From an uncultured Jannaschia sp. (lineage in GTDB: Bacteria; Pseudomonadota; Alphaproteobacteria; Rhodobacterales; Rhodobacteraceae), in contig NZ_CANLTQ010000001.1 of assembly GCF_947494025.1 (NCBI RefSeq), positions 186,001 through 250,000 of the forward strand: 64,000 bases of DNA, written 5' to 3'. The notes beneath the pieces are model-generated. The model was not told the origin of the DNA and made no database searches. It saw nothing but the letters and a program-made list of their open reading frames with translations. This document shows positions 46,825-56,831 of this stretch, in pieces. How positions within the stretch are numbered: position 1 is the first letter of the stretch; the number at the start of each line of letters is the position of its first letter. The position numbers and the translations under genes were made by a program.

Positions 46825-47208
46825 GTGATCGATCCGGCGCCGGAGGGGACCGCCTCTCCGGCGTCCTTGCGCGTTCTGCGGAAGCGGTCCGAGTTCCTCG
46901 CGCTGAACCGGGCCGTCCGTGTGCCCGCGGGGTCGTTCCTGCTTCAGGCGCGGGACCGTGGCGACGGCGATCCGGGCGTGGGAGTCGGGTTCACCTGCTC
47001 CAAGAAGGTCGGCAACGCCGTCGCACGCAACCGCGCGAAGCGCCGCCTGCGGGAGATCGCGCGTCTCGAGCTTCCCGTGCTGGGACGTCCCGGATGGGAT
47101 TACGCCCTCATCGGCAGGGTGGACGCGACGGCCGCGCGCGCGTTCGACGCGCTGCGCGACGACTTGCGGCGGGCGCTCGCGACGGCGCATGCCAAGGCAC
47201 GGAAATGA
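46825..47208 (+). CDS. rnpA: Ribonuclease P protein component
   Basis: A 127-residue basic protein that helps RNase P RNA remove tRNA leaders. The RNR motif is in GFTCSKKVGNAVARNRAKRRLREIARL. The start is a GTG at 46825, 14 bases after the rpmH stop. Its TGA overlaps the ATG of yidD. Confidence 0.94.
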   Translation: MIDPAPEGTASPASLRVLRKRSEFLALNRAVRVPAGSFLLQARDRGDGDPGVGVGFTCSKKVGNAVARNRAKRRLREIARLELPVLGRPGWDYALIGRVDATAARAFDALRDDLRRALATAHAKARK

Positions 47209-47423
47209 CCCCTCTCGCCCGCATTCTGGCCGGACCGGTCCATCTCTATCGGGCCGTGGCTTCCCCGCATGTGGGCCACAATTGCCGGTTCGTGCCGACC
47301 TGCTCCGCCTATGCGCTGGAGGCGCTCGCGAAGCATGGCGGGTTGCGCGGCGGCTGGCTGGCGGCACGCCGCGTCGCGCGCTGCCGCCCGTGGGGCGGGT
47401 CCGGCATCGACAACGTGCCCTGA
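47205..47423 (+). CDS. yidD: Membrane protein insertion efficiency factor YidD
   Basis: A 72-residue protein with the family pattern [59 protein letters not shown], including conserved cysteines. It assists insertion of membrane proteins with YidC. It starts within the rnpA stop (ATGA) and is followed 19 bases later by ttcA. Confidence 0.96.
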   Translation: MTPLARILAGPVHLYRAVASPHVGHNCRFVPTCSAYALEALAKHGGLRGGWLAARRVARCRPWGGSGIDNVP

Positions 47424-47442
47424 TGCTTCCGGAGATCCGCCC

Positions 47443-48303
47443 ATGCTCGACAAGACCGACGATATCCATCCGCTCTTCGCGGGCGCACCCAGGACGACGG
47501 AGTTCCGCAAGCTCCGCAAGCGCATCATCCGCGAAACGCGGGAGGCGGTGGACCGCTACGGCATGGTCCGGCGCGGCGACCGCTGGCTCGTCTGCCTGTC
47601 GGGCGGCAAGGACAGCTATACCCTTCTCGCCGCGCTGATCGAGCTGCAATGGCGCGGCGTCCTGCCGGTCGACCTCCTTGCCTGCAACCTCGACCAGGGC
47701 CAGCCCGGCTTTCCGGCCACCGTCCTGCCCGAGTTCCTTGAACGGATGGGCGTGCCGCACCGGATCGAGTACCGTGACACCTATTCCATCGTCACCGACA
47801 AGGTCCCCGCCGGCCGGACCTATTGCGCGCTCTGCTCGCGGCTCCGGCGTGGCAATCTGTACCGCGTCGCGCGGGAGGAAGGATGCTCGGCGGTCGTGCT
47901 TGGCCATCACCGCGACGACATCCTGGAGACGTTCTTTCTCAACCTGTTCCACGGCGGCAAGATCGCGACGATGCCGCCGAAGCTACTGAACGACGAGGGC
48001 GACCTGACGGTTCTGCGACCTCTCGCCCATGTCGCGGAAGCCGATTGCGCGCGCTTCGCGCAGGCCATGGGCTACCCGATCATTCCCTGCGACCTGTGCG
48101 GCTCGCAGGACGGGCTGCAACGTCAGGCGATCAAGGCGATGCTCGATGGCTGGGAGGCACGCAGCCCCGGCCGGCGCGCGAAGATGTTCTCCGCCCTGTC
48201 GCAGGTCCGCCCGTCGCACCTGCTCGACCCGGCGCTTTTCGATTTCGCCGCCCTCGCGCCGGGGATACCGCTCGATTCGCCCGCGAACGACGCAAAGGAT
48301 TGA
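47443..48303 (+). CDS. ttcA: tRNA 2-thiocytidine synthetase TtcA
   Basis: A 286-residue ATPase that thiolates cytidine 32 of tRNA. The PP-loop is [14 protein letters not shown], the iron-sulfur cysteines are the CxxC in [16 protein letters not shown] and a third in [11 protein letters not shown], and [26 protein letters not shown] is the TtcA signature. It lies in the rpmH block between yidD and the EAL gene, an unusual place for it. Confidence 0.95.
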   Translation: MLDKTDDIHPLFAGAPRTTEFRKLRKRIIRETREAVDRYGMVRRGDRWLVCLSGGKDSYTLLAALIELQWRGVLPVDLLACNLDQGQPGFPATVLPEFLERMGVPHRIEYRDTYSIVTDKVPAGRTYCALCSRLRRGNLYRVAREEGCSAVVLGHHRDDILETFFLNLFHGGKIATMPPKLLNDEGDLTVLRPLAHVAEADCARFAQAMGYPIIPCDLCGSQDGLQRQAIKAMLDGWEARSPGRRAKMFSALSQVRPSHLLDPALFDFAALAPGIPLDSPANDAKD

Positions 48304-48370
48304 GAGCCCGTTAAGTCTCTGGTGACAATTTTAGGATTAACCGGTTCGCGTCTGCCAATCGGAGTACCTC

Positions 48371-49918
48371 ATGTCGCACGGGACCGGGATCGAACCGAAA
48401 CCGTTCGCACGTCTGCGCAAGGCATTGCGCAACGTCGAATGGGTGCTGCTCTATCCGGCGCTCGTCACCGGGGTCTGGCTGCTCGGGCTGGAAGCCCTGA
48501 CGATGGCCCTCGTCGTCCTCCTGCCCCTCCTCGTCGTGCTGGACCGCAGTCTTTGGCGGCGCCCGAAAGCGCAGCCTGACCCTCCGGTCGTCATGCAGCC
48601 GCTCGACCGCCTCGCGCTGCAGCGGGTCGTCGACGAGATCTTGGCCGACTGCACGCGCCGCGACCGGACCACGGCCGTTCTTCACGCACAGATCGGCGAC
48701 CTTCACGTCGCCGACGGCGAATGGGGAACGGAGATCAGCGAGAAGGTCATGGATCGCATGATCCAGCGCATCTCCACGGCGATGCGGGGCGCCGACACCG
48801 TGATGCGCACCGGCCACGACGGCGCACTCGTCGTGCTCGCTCCCACGCGGCGGGCGGATCTCGACGTGGTGATGGGCATCGTCGACCGCATCCAGGCCGC
48901 CGTCGCCCAACCGATCTCGATCGAGGGGCGGTCGATCCGGGTCCATGCCTGCATCGGCATCTGCAGCGAGGGGATGGCGCCCGCCCGGTCCGGCGCCGCC
49001 ATGCTCGCCGCCGCCGGCTTCGCGCTCCGGATGGCCTCCCGGCAGGGCGACGACGCCGTGCGCGCCTTCAACCCCGACCTGCAGGCCCGGGTCGAAACGG
49101 ATTACCGGCTGGCGCTGCAGATCGAGGACGCACTGGAAAGCGGACAGATCCGCCCCTGGTTCCAGCCGCAGATCGACGCGCGGACCGGTTGCATCGCAGG
49201 CTTCGAGGCGCTTGTCCGCTGGCACCATCCCGAACTCGGCGTCCTGTCGCCGGCGCAGTTCCTGCCGACGATCCATTCCGCCGGAAAATCCACGGAGCTG
49301 GGCGAGCAGGTGCTGAAGGCCAGCCTCGACGCCATCGCCGCCTGGGACGCGGCCGGGATCGACGTGCCTTGCGTCGGGGTCAACGTCTCGCTCGAGCAGC
49401 TTGCCGATCCGCGCATGGCCGAACGCATCGCCTGGCAGCTCGACCGGTACGACATCGCCCCGGCCCGCATCGCCATCGAGATTCTGGAAACCGTGACGCT
49501 ACGCGACGCCGACGAGACGATCATGCGCAACGTCATGACGCTGCGGAAGGCGGGCTTCCGGCTCGATCTCGACGATTTCGGCACCGGCGCCGCCTCGATC
49601 GCGCATATCGCCAAGTTCGGCGTCCACCGCATCAAGATCGATCGCTCCTTCGTGTCCGGCATCGACGGCGACGCCACCAAGCGCGAAATCGTGCGCGCCA
49701 TCCTCGGGCTGGCCGACAGCCTTTCGATCGGGACGCTGGCCGAAGGGGTGGAGACGCCGCAGGAGAAGGCCACCCTCGTCGAGATGGGCTGCCCGCACCT
49801 GCAGGGCTACGGCATTGCCCGGCCCATGCCCTTCGAGAAGGCGACGGCCTGGGCCCTCGCCCTGAAGCCCCACTCGAACGAGGCGTTGCGCAACATGCAT
49901 CCGCAGGGCAACGCCTGA
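48371..49918 (+). CDS. Cyclic-di-GMP phosphodiesterase with degenerate GGDEF and intact EAL domain
   Basis: A 515-residue membrane protein. Two helices near residues 24-58 are followed by a GGDEF domain in which the active-site motif reads TGHDGA (residues 147-152), so it should not make cyclic-di-GMP. The EAL domain from residue 245 has EALVRW at 279, ILETV, DLDDFGTGAASIAHI and KIDRSFVSGI, the metal and general-base residues of active phosphodiesterases, then LAEGVET and GYGIARPMP. It should therefore degrade cyclic-di-GMP. It lies directly upstream of yidC, with 114 bases between. Confidence 0.9.
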   Translation: MSHGTGIEPKPFARLRKALRNVEWVLLYPALVTGVWLLGLEALTMALVVLLPLLVVLDRSLWRRPKAQPDPPVVMQPLDRLALQRVVDEILADCTRRDRTTAVLHAQIGDLHVADGEWGTEISEKVMDRMIQRISTAMRGADTVMRTGHDGALVVLAPTRRADLDVVMGIVDRIQAAVAQPISIEGRSIRVHACIGICSEGMAPARSGAAMLAAAGFALRMASRQGDDAVRAFNPDLQARVETDYRLALQIEDALESGQIRPWFQPQIDARTGCIAGFEALVRWHHPELGVLSPAQFLPTIHSAGKSTELGEQVLKASLDAIAAWDAAGIDVPCVGVNVSLEQLADPRMAERIAWQLDRYDIAPARIAIEILETVTLRDADETIMRNVMTLRKAGFRLDLDDFGTGAASIAHIAKFGVHRIKIDRSFVSGIDGDATKREIVRAILGLADSLSIGTLAEGVETPQEKATLVEMGCPHLQGYGIARPMPFEKATAWALALKPHSNEALRNMHPQGNA

Positions 49919-50032
49919 CGATCGCGCGATCGCGGAGGACGGCCCCTGCCGGGATCCGCTTTCGCCTTGACCTCGGCCGGCATGGTCTGTTGAACGGCGC
50001 GCAACTCCCGACATTCGCGCGACAGGCCCGTC

Positions 50033-51898
50033 ATGGACGACCAGAACAAGAACCTGATCCTTGCCACGGTGCTCAGCGCGCTGGTGCTTCTGGTGTGGTT
50101 TTTCCTCTTTCCGCCGGAGCAACGCTCGCCCGACCTCGTCGAGGGCGACACCTCCGACGGGATCGCGGAGACGACGAACGGGGCCGTCGCGCCGCCTGCG
50201 GCCGGGGATGGCGAGATCGCGTCCGTGCCGGGCGCGGTCGTCGCCGCGCCCGAGGAGACGCGGGATGCCGCCGTCGCGGCGACCGCCCGCGTCCCCGTCG
50301 ACACGCCGCGCCTCACGGGCTCGATCTCGCTTACCGGCGGACGCATCGACGACATCTCGCTCAAGGATTACCGCGAAACGCTGGAGGACGATTCCCCGAT
50401 CGTCACGCTGCTCTCGCCCGCGGGCGGGCCCGGCGCCTATTACGCGCTGCACGGCTGGGTGCCGGGCGGCGATCTCGATTTCGAGGCGGTGCCCTCGGCC
50501 ACGACCGAATGGACCGCGCCCGAGGGGGCGGTGCTCACGCCCGAGACGCCGGTGACGCTGAGCTGGGACAACGGCGTAGGACTCGTCTTCCAGCGCACGA
50601 TCTCCGTCGACGAGGATTACATGTTCGACGTCGAGCAGAGCGTCGAGAACACCACCGACGCACCCGTCCGGCTCGCGCCCTACGGCCTCGTCGCGCGGCA
50701 CGGGGAGCCCGACACGGTCAACTTCTTCATCCTCCACGAAGGCGTCGTCGCCCGCAGCGACGGCGAGCTGATCGAAGTCGATTACGACGACATGACCGAT
50801 CTCGACGAGGTGGCCGCCGAGGGCGGGCGCGTGCAGCGCGTCGAGACGGGCGAGGACGGCTGGATCGGGTTCACCGACAAGTACTGGATGACGACGCTGA
50901 TCCCGCCGGCGGGCGCGCCCTTCGCCGAGGTCGTCAAGTATGTCGACGGCGCCGACATCTACCAGACCGAGACCCGTCTGCCCCCGGTCGAGGTCGCCCC
51001 CGGCGCGACCGTCGCCTCCGCGTCGCGGCTCTTCGCGGGCGCGAAGGAATGGGAGACGATCCGGCACTACCAGAACGAGGAAGGCGTGGCGGGCTTCGTC
51101 GATTCGATCGACTGGGGCTGGTTCTACTTCCTGACCAAGCCGATCTTCGCCGCCCTGCACTGGCTCAACGGCGTGATCGGCAACATGGGCGTCGCGATCA
51201 TCCTCCTGACGCTCGGCATCAAGGCGATCCTCTTTCCGCTGGCCTACAAGTCCTACGTCTCCATGGCCCGGATGAAGGAGCTTCAGCCGGAGATGGAGAA
51301 GCTGAAGGAGCGTGCCGGCGACGACCGCCAGAAGCTCCAGCAGGGGATGATGGAGCTTTACAAGACGAACAAGGTGAACCCGGCGGCGGGCTGCCTTCCG
51401 ATCCTGCTGCAGATCCCCATCTTCTTCAGCCTCTACAAGGTGATCTTCGTCACGATCGAACTGCGCCACGCGCCGTTCTTCGGACCGTTCCGCGACCTGT
51501 CGGCCCCCGACCCGACCTCGCTCTTCAACCTGTTCGGGGCCCTGCCCTGGGCCGCGCCGGAACCGGGCACGATTCTCGCGCTGGTGTTCATCGGCATCCT
51601 GCCGCTCCTGCTCGGCATCTCGATGTGGCTGCAGCAGAAGCTGAACCCGGCGCCGACCGACCCGACGCAGGCGATGATCTTCGCCTGGCTGCCCTGGGTC
51701 TTCATGTTCATGCTGGGCGGGTTCGCGAGCGGCCTCGTCGTCTACTGGATCGGCAACAACACGATCACCTTCCTGCAGCAATACGCGATCATGCGGAGCC
51801 ACGGCGCGAAGCCGGACCTGTTCGGCAACATCAAGTCGAGTTTGAACCGCAAGAAGCCCGCGGCGGCCAACGACGCCAAGGCCCCGGCGAAGAAATGA
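50033..51898 (+). CDS. yidC: Membrane protein insertase YidC
   Basis: A 621-residue inner-membrane insertase and chaperone. Residues 6-27 form the first helix, a large periplasmic domain follows to about residue 350, and the conserved core shows LNGVIGNMGVAIILLTLGIKAILFPLAYKSYVSMARMKELQPEM, then PAAGCLPILLQIPIFFSLYKV and VYWIGNNTITFLQQYAIMRSHG. The substrate-groove arginine is not clear by eye. The stop codon overlaps the MOSC gene ATG (ATGA). Confidence 0.97.
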   Translation: MDDQNKNLILATVLSALVLLVWFFLFPPEQRSPDLVEGDTSDGIAETTNGAVAPPAAGDGEIASVPGAVVAAPEETRDAAVAATARVPVDTPRLTGSISLTGGRIDDISLKDYRETLEDDSPIVTLLSPAGGPGAYYALHGWVPGGDLDFEAVPSATTEWTAPEGAVLTPETPVTLSWDNGVGLVFQRTISVDEDYMFDVEQSVENTTDAPVRLAPYGLVARHGEPDTVNFFILHEGVVARSDGELIEVDYDDMTDLDEVAAEGGRVQRVETGEDGWIGFTDKYWMTTLIPPAGAPFAEVVKYVDGADIYQTETRLPPVEVAPGATVASASRLFAGAKEWETIRHYQNEEGVAGFVDSIDWGWFYFLTKPIFAALHWLNGVIGNMGVAIILLTLGIKAILFPLAYKSYVSMARMKELQPEMEKLKERAGDDRQKLQQGMMELYKTNKVNPAAGCLPILLQIPIFFSLYKVIFVTIELRHAPFFGPFRDLSAPDPTSLFNLFGALPWAAPEPGTILALVFIGILPLLLGISMWLQQKLNPAPTDPTQAMIFAWLPWVFMFMLGGFASGLVVYWIGNNTITFLQQYAIMRSHGAKPDLFGNIKSSLNRKKPAAANDAKAPAKK

Positions 51899-52629
51899 GG
51901 CTCACCGAGATCTGGCGGCACCCGATCAAGGGGCATGGCCGGGAGGCGATCCGGGGCTTCGACATCGCGTCCGGCGGAACCATTCCCGGCGACCGCGTCT
52001 GGGCGGTCGCCCACGAAGCGTCCAAGCAACGCGGCAGCGAATGGGTGCCACCGGCGAACTTCCAGCGCGGCGCCAAGCTGCCGGCGCTGATGGCGATCAC
52101 GGCGGAGAGCGGTTCGGGAACCGTCACGCTCCACCACCCCGGCCGGCCCGACCTCACCTTCGACCCGGACGGGGACAGCCGCGTTTTCCTCGACTGGATC
52201 GCCCCGCTCCTCGACCCCGCGCGCGCCGCCCCGACCGGGATCGTCCGGTCGGCGGATCGCGGCTACACCGACACCGACTTCCCCTCGATCTCGCTCAACA
52301 ACGCCGCGAGCCTCGACGCGCTCGCCGCCGCCATGGGCCGCGACCTGAGCCGGCATCGCTGGCGCGGAAACCTGTGGATCGAGGGGGCGGCGCCCTGGTC
52401 CGAGTTCGACTGGATCGGGCGGGAGGCCACGCTCGGCACGGCGCGGTTCCGCGTGGTCCAGCGGATCACCCGCTGCCGCGCCACGATGGCCGACCCGGAG
52501 AGCGGGCTGATCGACGGCGACACGCTGGGCGCGCTCGAGGCGGGCTGGGGCCACCGCGACTTCGGCGTCTACCTCGTCTGCGTCGCGCCCGGCCGGGTCG
52601 AGATCGACGACACGCTGGTGCTGGCATGA
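51895..52629 (+). CDS. MOSC domain protein
   Basis: A 244-residue protein with the MOSC fold, a probable sulfur carrier that passes sulfur to molybdenum-type cofactor or other products. It opens [19 protein letters not shown], the family start, and shows [19 protein letters not shown] with the conserved cysteine, plus [21 protein letters not shown]. It overlaps yidC and engB by four bases each, a linkage common in Rhodobacterales. Its substrate is not known. Confidence 0.88.
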   Translation: MRLTEIWRHPIKGHGREAIRGFDIASGGTIPGDRVWAVAHEASKQRGSEWVPPANFQRGAKLPALMAITAESGSGTVTLHHPGRPDLTFDPDGDSRVFLDWIAPLLDPARAAPTGIVRSADRGYTDTDFPSISLNNAASLDALAAAMGRDLSRHRWRGNLWIEGAAPWSEFDWIGREATLGTARFRVVQRITRCRATMADPESGLIDGDTLGALEAGWGHRDFGVYLVCVAPGRVEIDDTLVLA

Positions 52630-53282
52630 GCGCGAACCTGCCCTTCCCCGAGGCGGACGCCCCCGACGAGGCCGCGGCGGAGCGGGCCCGCAAGCTCTTC
52701 GTGTCCGAGCCCGAGTTCCTCAAGGGCGTCGTCGCGATGTCCGGCATGCCGCCCGCCGACCGGACGGAAATCTGCGTCGCGGGCCGTTCCAACGTGGGCA
52801 AGTCGACGCTGATCAACGCGCTGACGGGGCGCCGCGCATTGGCCCGTGCCTCCAACACGCCGGGCCGGACCCAGGAGATCAACTTCTTCACCCTCGGGCA
52901 GAGCCACTACCTAGTGGACCTGCCCGGCTACGGCTACGCGAACGCGCCCGTGGCCGTCGTCGCGAAGTGGCAGGCCCTCCTGCAGGCCTATCTCGCCGGG
53001 CGCGCCTCGCTCCGGCGCGCCTTCGTGCTGATCGACGCGCGGCACGGCGTGAAGGACGTGGACGAGGAGATCATGTCGCTTCTCGATGCCTCGGCCGTGA
53101 CCTTTCAGGCGGTGTTGACCAAGGCCGACAAGGTGAAGGACGCGGACCGGGCGCGCGCGCTCGACCGCACCCGCGCGGCCCTCGCCCGCCATCCGGCGGC
53201 CTATCCGGAATTGATCGTCACGAGCAGCGAAAAGGGCTGGGGCATCGAGACCCTACGTGCCACGATCGCCGGGATCGAGTGA
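52626..53282 (+). CDS. engB: Ribosome-biogenesis GTPase EngB (YsxC/YihA)
   Basis: A 218-residue GTPase needed for large-subunit assembly. G1 is GRSNVGKST at residues 53-61, G2/G3 are [11 protein letters not shown] and DLPGYGYA, G4 is TKADK and G5 TSSEKGWG. It starts within the MOSC stop. argB follows after 17 bases. Confidence 0.96.
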   Translation: MSANLPFPEADAPDEAAAERARKLFVSEPEFLKGVVAMSGMPPADRTEICVAGRSNVGKSTLINALTGRRALARASNTPGRTQEINFFTLGQSHYLVDLPGYGYANAPVAVVAKWQALLQAYLAGRASLRRAFVLIDARHGVKDVDEEIMSLLDASAVTFQAVLTKADKVKDADRARALDRTRAALARHPAAYPELIVTSSEKGWGIETLRATIAGIE

Positions 53283-53299
53283 CACAAGGTCAGGATACC

Positions 53300-54151
53300 A
53301 TGACGACCCGCGACAACGCCGCCATCGCGCGGACCCTGAACGAGGCCCTGCCCTACCTGACGCGCTACGACGACGCCGTCGTGGTCATCAAGCTGGGCGG
53401 GCACGCAATGGGCTCGGAGGAAGGCATGGCGAGCTTCGCGCGCGACGTGGTGCTCATGCGGACGGTGGGGATCAATCCGGTCATCATCCACGGCGGCGGG
53501 CCGATGATCAACGCGATGCTCGAGCGGCTGGGCGTGACGTCGGAGTTCAGGCGCGGCAAGCGCGTCACCGACGCCGCGACGCTGCAGGTCGTGGAGATGG
53601 TGCTTGCGGGTGAGATCAACAAGCGCATCGTGCAGGCGATCAACACCGCGGGCGGACGCGCGGTCGGCCTGTCGGGCAAGGATGCCGACATGATCACCTG
53701 CAAGCAGACCGACCCCGAGCTGGGTTTCGTCGGCACGCCGACCGAGGTCGATCCGCGCCTGCTGCACACGCTCTTGCGCGACGAGATGATCCCGGTGATC
53801 GCGCCGATCGGCACCGGCGCGCAGGACGAGACCTACAACATCAACGGCGACACCGCGGCGGGCGCGGTGGCGGGCGCGCTCAAGGCCGACCGCCTGCTCC
53901 TTCTGACCGACGTGAGCGGGGTGAAGGACGCCTCGGGCGAGGTCGTCACCGCGCTGACGGCAACGCAGGTTCTCGAGATGACGGCGGCGGGCGTGATCGC
54001 GGGAGGCATGATCCCGAAGACCGAGACGGCGCTCGAAGCGCTCGACGCGGGCGTGCGGGCGGTCGTCATCCTCGACGGGCGGGTGCCGAACGCCGTCCTG
54101 CTGGAACTCTTCACCAGCCACGGCGCGGGCAGCCTGATCCGCAAGGCCTGA
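53300..54151 (+). CDS. argB: Acetylglutamate kinase
   Basis: A 283-residue kinase of arginine synthesis that phosphorylates N-acetylglutamate. [62 protein letters not shown] and [14 protein letters not shown] are the substrate and ATP loops. The N-terminal extension (residues 1-25) is the type that binds arginine and PII protein in feedback-controlled forms, which fits glnB elsewhere in the window. Confidence 0.97.
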   Translation: MTTRDNAAIARTLNEALPYLTRYDDAVVVIKLGGHAMGSEEGMASFARDVVLMRTVGINPVIIHGGGPMINAMLERLGVTSEFRRGKRVTDAATLQVVEMVLAGEINKRIVQAINTAGGRAVGLSGKDADMITCKQTDPELGFVGTPTEVDPRLLHTLLRDEMIPVIAPIGTGAQDETYNINGDTAAGAVAGALKADRLLLLTDVSGVKDASGEVVTALTATQVLEMTAAGVIAGGMIPKTETALEALDAGVRAVVILDGRVPNAVLLELFTSHGAGSLIRKA

Positions 54152-54153
54152 GC

Positions 54154-55422
54154 CTAGTCCGCCATCGCGCGGATCCGGTGGACGACCCACCAGACGGCGA
54201 CGAGGACGGGCACCACCGCCAGCGCGGCAAGCCACTCCTTCGAGAGCCCGAACCGGGCGCCGAACGGATAGGCCAGATAGGTGACGAGGTTCACCGCGTA
54301 ATAGCCGATCGCGACCACCGACAAGCCCTCCACCGTCTTTTGCAAGCGTAGCTGCATCGCCGCGCGCTCGTCCATCGAGCGCAGGAGGCGACCGTTCTGC
54401 ATCTCCCGCTCGACGCTGACGCGGGTGGAGAGCAGGTCGCCGGCGCGTCGCGCACGTTCGGCCAGCGCCTCCATCCGCCGCTCCACCGACCGGCAGGTCC
54501 GCATCGCGGGGTCGAAGCGGCGCATCATGAACTCCGCGAAGGTCTGTCGCCCGCCGAACCGCGCCTCGCGCAGCACCTCGATCCGTTGCTCGACGAGGGC
54601 GGAATAGGCCTCCGTCGCGCCGAACCGGAAGGTGGCGCGGGCGAGCATGGTCTCGAGATCCGAGCCGATGGCCAGAAGCTGTTCGAGCGTGGCGTCCGAC
54701 GTCCGCTCGACGGAACGCAGCTCGCCCACCAGCGCCGAAAGCTCGCCGTCGATCCCGGTCAGCCGCGCGCCGAGCGCGCGGGCGCGCGGCAGGGCCAGCA
54801 TCGACATCGTCTTGTAGGTCTCGATCTCGCAAAGCTGCTGCACGATGCGCCCGATCCGCCGCTCACCGAGGTCCGGCGCGGTGAAGATGGCGAAGCGGGC
54901 GTGACCGCGCGCATCGATGCGAAAGTCCCCGGCGATCACCGCGGCACCGTCCACGATCCGGCTCACGGCGAGGCTCTCGCCCTCGAACCAGTCGTGGAGG
55001 CGCGCGGGAATGTCCGCGCCCTCGGGCTCGACGCGCAGCAGGATGGAGGACAGCCGGAGCCCAGGCGCGTCGTCGAGCCAGTCGCGCGGGAATGCCTCGA
55101 AGATCGCGCCGTCGAAGGGCCGCTCCGACAGGGTGTCGGAGAAGATCGTGTAGGTGACGAACTCGGTATGGCTCTCCCATTTGAGCCGGTGACGGCCGAG
55201 CGCGCCGAAGTAATGCGTCGCGTCCGGCTTGGGATGGTCGGCCCCGAACCGGTCGAGCAGCGCGATCAGGTGCGCGCGGTCCGCCGCACGGTCGCGGTTC
55301 GCGGCGTCATGCGCGCGCTTGATGGCCAGGAACGCAGCCTCCGAGCGGGTGCGAAGGGCGGGAAAGGGCCGCGCATGCAGCTCGTTCGCCGTCTCGTAAC
55401 GCTCGGGATGGTCGCGCAGCAT
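54154..55422 (-). CDS. DUF3422 family membrane protein
   Basis: A 422-residue protein matching DUF3422: HPERYETANELHARPFPALR at the start, LKWESHTEFVTYTIFSD in the middle and two hydrophobic helices at the end (VVAIGYYAVNLVTYLAYPFG and WLAALAVVPVLVAVWWVVHRIR). A coiled-coil stretch precedes them. It is probably anchored in the inner membrane with a large soluble part. Function unknown. The 3' end lies two bases from argB. Confidence 0.85.
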   Translation of the reverse strand: MLRDHPERYETANELHARPFPALRTRSEAAFLAIKRAHDAANRDRAADRAHLIALLDRFGADHPKPDATHYFGALGRHRLKWESHTEFVTYTIFSDTLSERPFDGAIFEAFPRDWLDDAPGLRLSSILLRVEPEGADIPARLHDWFEGESLAVSRIVDGAAVIAGDFRIDARGHARFAIFTAPDLGERRIGRIVQQLCEIETYKTMSMLALPRARALGARLTGIDGELSALVGELRSVERTSDATLEQLLAIGSDLETMLARATFRFGATEAYSALVEQRIEVLREARFGGRQTFAEFMMRRFDPAMRTCRSVERRMEALAERARRAGDLLSTRVSVEREMQNGRLLRSMDERAAMQLRLQKTVEGLSVVAIGYYAVNLVTYLAYPFGARFGLSKEWLAALAVVPVLVAVWWVVHRIRAMAD

Positions 55423-55506
55423 CAGGTCCTCCGTGTCAGGCGATCGAAGCGTGAGGACAGGGCGCGGGCAACCGCGACGATCCGGCATGCGCCGGCATGG
55501 CGGCTT

Positions 55507-56721
55507 TCAGGTCACGGCCTTGCGCGTGCGGTATTCCGGCCGGTCCCAGGCGGCGGTCTCGAGGATGTCGGCGACCGCGGCCACGGCGGCGTCGACCTCC
55601 GCCTCGCCGATGAAGAGGGGCGTGAAGCCGAAGCGCAGGATGTCGGGCGCCCGGAAGTCGCCGATCACCCCGCGTGCGATCAGCGCCTGCATCACCGCGT
55701 AGCCCTCCGGGTGGCGGAAGCTCACCTGGCTGCCGCGCGCCGTGCCCGGCGGCAGGGCGGGCACGAGATCCGGGCAGCGCGCGGCGACGCCCCCGACGAA
55801 GCGGTCGCACAGCGCGAGGGAGCGCGCACGCAGGTCCCCCATGTCCACGTCGTCCCAGATGTCGAGCGCGGCCTCCAGCGCGGCGAGCTGGAGCACGGGT
55901 GGCGTGCCGACGCGCATCCGCGTGATCCCCGGCCCCGGGCGGTAGGACGGATCGAAGGCGAAGGGCGCGGCGTGACCCAGCCAACCCGACAGCGCCGGCG
56001 CGATCGCGTCGTGCAGATCGGGGCGGACATAGACAAAGGCGGGCGCGCCCGGTCCGGCATTGAGGTACTTGTAGGTGCAGCCGACGGCGAAGTCGGCATC
56101 CGCCCCCGTCACGTCGATCTCCAGCGCGCCGGCGGAATGGGCGAGGTCCCAGATCGTCAGCGCGCCCGCCGCATGGGCCCGCGCGGTCAGGTCGGCCATG
56201 TCGTGCAGCCGGCCCGTGCGGTAATCCACCTGCGTCAGCATCAGCACGGCCGTGTCCCCGTCGATGGCCTCGGCCACCGCCTCGGGCGCGACGACGCGAA
56301 GCTCGTGCCCCCGATCCAGCGCGGCGATCAGCCCCTCGGCCATGTAGAGGTCGGTCGGGAAGTTGCCGCTGTCCGACAGGATCACGCGGCGGCCGGGGCG
56401 CAGCCGGAGCGCGGCGTCGAGCGCCTGATAGACCTTGATCGACAGCGTGTCGCCCACCACCGTGGCCCCCCCGGACGCGCCGATCAGGCGGCCGATCCGG
56501 TCGCCCAGCCGGGCGGGCCACTCCATCCAGCCGGCCTCGTTCCAGCCGCGGATGAGCATCTCGCCCCACTCGTCCTCCACCGTCCGCCGGACCCGTTCCG
56601 GCACGGCGCGCGGCAGCGGCCCGAGCGAGTTGCCGTCGAGATAGACGATGCTGTCCGGCAGGTGGAACCGCGCCCGGAGCGCCGCCCAATCCGTTCCGCC
56701 CCTCGTACCGTGATCCCGCAT
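55507..56721 (-). CDS. kynU: Kynureninase
   Basis: A 404-residue PLP enzyme that cleaves kynurenine to anthranilate and alanine in tryptophan breakdown. [53 protein letters not shown] and [18 protein letters not shown] (Schiff-base lysine) are diagnostic, with [13 protein letters not shown] near the end. The ATG at 56721 has a GGAGG site five bases upstream; an upstream ATG is rejected. No kynA or kynB neighbour is present. Confidence 0.94.
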   Translation of the reverse strand: MRDHGTRGGTDWAALRARFHLPDSIVYLDGNSLGPLPRAVPERVRRTVEDEWGEMLIRGWNEAGWMEWPARLGDRIGRLIGASGGATVVGDTLSIKVYQALDAALRLRPGRRVILSDSGNFPTDLYMAEGLIAALDRGHELRVVAPEAVAEAIDGDTAVLMLTQVDYRTGRLHDMADLTARAHAAGALTIWDLAHSAGALEIDVTGADADFAVGCTYKYLNAGPGAPAFVYVRPDLHDAIAPALSGWLGHAAPFAFDPSYRPGPGITRMRVGTPPVLQLAALEAALDIWDDVDMGDLRARSLALCDRFVGGVAARCPDLVPALPPGTARGSQVSFRHPEGYAVMQALIARGVIGDFRAPDILRFGFTPLFIGEAEVDAAVAAVADILETAAWDRPEYRTRKAVT

Positions 56722-56831
56722 CCGCACCTCCGCGCACGAAACAATCTTCCGCGCCGACGCATGTTGCAATCAGGATCGCGAAGACCGCAGAAGGGATGTC
56801 AGCATCGCGAACGTCCCGGGGAGAGTATGCA

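Noticed and set aside
48721-52275. Very long open frame on the plus strand running through the EAL gene and yidC
   Set aside because: Only its last 244 codons (from 51895) form a real protein, the MOSC gene. The upstream part is Arg-rich shadow of the EAL and yidC genes.
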